DNA of 40,507 nt. It comes from Melioribacteraceae bacterium (GTDB lineage: Bacteria > Bacteroidota > Ignavibacteria > Ignavibacteriales > Melioribacteraceae). Below, piece after piece: positions 39,101-40,507 of the stretch; the stretch's first letter is position 1; each line of letters begins with the position of its first letter. The notes under the pieces are model-generated. The model was not told where the DNA came from, searched no databases, and saw only the letters and a program-made list of their open reading frames with translations. The stretch is from NCBI GenBank assembly GCA_028282005.1, contig JANQIV010000156.1:1-40507 (forward strand), written 5' to 3'. The position numbers and the translations under genes were made by a program.

Positions 39101-40507
39101 TTATTCCGAAACCGACCAGTTCCAGCTTTTATGAATTACACCGAGAGGAGAAATTTTTACTCCTTCGATCTTTCTATTGTATGCTACAATATTATGTTTC
39201 CAAAACATAAAGGTAACCGGATTATCATTATAAATTTTAGACTGAAATTCTTTATAAACAGTATTTAGATTATCGGGAGAAATTTTTGTTTCCATTTTAT
39301 CAAGTAGAATATCTGCATCTTCGTTTTGATAACTAACTAAATTTGGGACATTAGCTTCCAAATTTGAATGCCAGAAAGGTTTTAAATAAATTGGGATTGG
39401 AACCAGCCAGCCAGCTATCCAAGCATCATATTTTTTTGAAAAAAGGCCATCCCAAAATACTTGCGGTTCAATAGATTCTGTTGAAACTTCAATGCCAACA
39501 TTTTTTAAATTTTCTTTTATAATTGTTGATGAATATTCTCTTAACGGATTATCACCGGGATATCTCAACGTAAAGGTAAAACCTATTCCGTTTTTATCTA
39601 TTATACCGTCAAGATTTTTATCAGTCCATCCTTCTTCAGCTAATATCTCTTTCGCTTTCTGAGGATCGAAAGGTATTGGTTGTAGTTCTTGGTTTATTGT
39701 ATTTTTGAATATCGGAGCAATAGGTCCAACTGCTAATTTTCCGTAGTTGCTTAAGTATTCCTCTAAAATCAATTTTCTATTTATCGCTAAGCTTAACGCA
39801 TTTCTTACTCGACTATTTCCAAATAATTTATGAGGCGATACCTTTTGATTTTTTTCAAAAATTTCCGGATCAAGATTATTCCAGCCTATGTATTCGTATT
39901 CCCTACCTTTTTGAAATTCAATTTTGAGATTATAATTGTTTTGCAATTCATTTACATCCGCCGGATTTAATTCTTCGGCAAAATCCAATTCGCCGCTTTT
40001 AAGTTGATTAACAGTTGAATTGTAATCAGGAACAATCTTAAATATTAATTCAGATAACATTTCCTCATTGTATAAAATGGAGGATTGATTACTCTTTAGA
40101 ATTATAGCTTGATTCTTATTCCATGAACCTAATCGAAATGGCCCGGTTCCAATTGGATTTAAATTCTCTTCAGCCGTGGCTAAATTTTCTATTGGGATTT
40201 TTGCGAATATATGTTTTGGAATAATTGGAAAATCTATGTCGAATAATGAAGGAACAGCATTTTTATTGAAATTAATTTTTAATTCGTAGGGAGAGATTAT
40301 CTCAAATGATTTCTTTGCATCAATACTTAAGTCGTCATTTGTGAAATAGTTACCGAACGAACCATAAAACTTACTTTGTACCGTAGCATCAGAATAAAGC
40401 CTTAGTGAAAAAACAACATCATCGACATTAAATTTGCTGCTATCAGACCATAGAATATCTTCTCTTAATGTTATGCTGATACTTAATGAATATTCCGACC
40501 ATTCCAA
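39101..40507 (-). CDS. Peptide ABC transporter substrate-binding protein (5' end cut by window)
   Basis: This SBP_bac_5 (DppA/OppA type) periplasmic protein delivers peptides, or in some members nickel or sugars, to the permeases downstream. At least 468 residues of the C-terminal part are present; the signal peptide and first lobe segment lie beyond the window. Motifs include WSDSSKFNVDDVVFSLRLY, NPIGTGPFRLGSW, RNALSLAINRKLILEEYL, AKEILAEEGWTDKNLDGIIDKNG and a C-terminal WKHNIVAYNRKIEGVKISPLG. The frame stays open through position 40507. Its substrate cannot be told from the sequence. Confidence 0.93.
   Translation of the reverse strand: MEWSEYSLSISITLREDILWSDSSKFNVDDVVFSLRLYSDATVQSKFYGSFGNYFTNDDLSIDAKKSFEIISPYELKINFNKNAVPSLFDIDFPIIPKHIFAKIPIENLATAEENLNPIGTGPFRLGSWNKNQAIILKSNQSSILYNEEMLSELIFKIVPDYNSTVNQLKSGELDFAEELNPADVNELQNNYNLKIEFQKGREYEYIGWNNLDPEIFEKNQKVSPHKLFGNSRVRNALSLAINRKLILEEYLSNYGKLAVGPIAPIFKNTINQELQPIPFDPQKAKEILAEEGWTDKNLDGIIDKNGIGFTFTLRYPGDNPLREYSSTIIKENLKNVGIEVSTESIEPQVFWDGLFSKKYDAWIAGWLVPIPIYLKPFWHSNLEANVPNLVSYQNEDADILLDKMETKISPDNLNTVYKEFQSKIYNDNPVTFMFWKHNIVAYNRKIEGVKISPLGVIHKSWNWSVSE

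Noticed and set aside
38858-39268. 136-codon plus-strand ORF over the OppB/binding-protein junction
   Set aside because: It is antisense to two conserved transporter genes, and its sequence resembles no protein family.
1-40507. CRISPR array, tRNA, rRNA, insertion sequence or prophage
   Set aside because: I saw no regular spaced repeats, tRNA-like cloverleaf, rRNA sequence, transposase or phage gene anywhere in the window.

Overview
The window is low-GC DNA (roughly one third G+C by eye) from a Gram-negative, flagellated bacterium. P- and L-ring genes (flgA, flgH, flgI), two S46 dipeptidyl-peptidases, FliW/CsrA and the general gene content point to the Bacteroidota-Chlorobi-Ignavibacteria group, most likely an Ignavibacteria relative. 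That assignment is inferred from protein families, not from a marker gene.

Region 1 (1-14742, + strand) is a tightly packed flagellar and motor cluster. It runs flgG (cut by the window edge), flgA, flgH, flgI, flgJ (rod-binding domain fused to a lytic transglycosylase), flgN, flgK, flgL, a first motA/motB pair whose genes overlap by 136 bp, fliW, csrA, a receiver-HPt protein, a second and different motA/motB pair, two receiver proteins, then a sigma-28-type promoter, an unknown protein and a PAS histidine kinase. The signalling genes have the parts of a phosphorelay: one complete kinase, three receivers, one HPt and one kinase-like dimerisation domain with no ATPase.

Region 2 (14987-24138) is mixed. 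It holds an OPT-family transporter, a chemoreceptor with an HBM-like sensor, an unannotated 50-residue ORF behind a second sigma-28-like promoter, a class V aminotransferase, a REP-like palindrome, a Na+/Ca2+ exchanger, a small unknown protein, a phosphomannomutase/phosphoglucomutase and a duplicated zinc-ribbon protein.

Region 3 (24266-36308, + strand) has two paralogous S46 peptidases bracketing a signalling locus: a sigma-54 activator with a degenerate receiver, two related lipoproteins, two related TPR proteins and a PAS/GAF-like histidine kinase. Between activator and lipoproteins lies a regulatory region with three TGTAAA/TTTACA-type dyads, an 18-bp palindrome and a near-consensus -24/-12 promoter. 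This locus is the best candidate for an undescribed system.

Region 4 (36309-40507) contains a candidate minus-strand structured RNA with its own promoter and terminator, a DUF1289 protein, and a minus-strand oligopeptide/dipeptide ABC transporter operon (binding protein cut by the window edge, then two permeases, the last with a long N-terminal extension). S46 peptidases, an OPT transporter and a Dpp/Opp transporter together suggest a peptide-using lifestyle.
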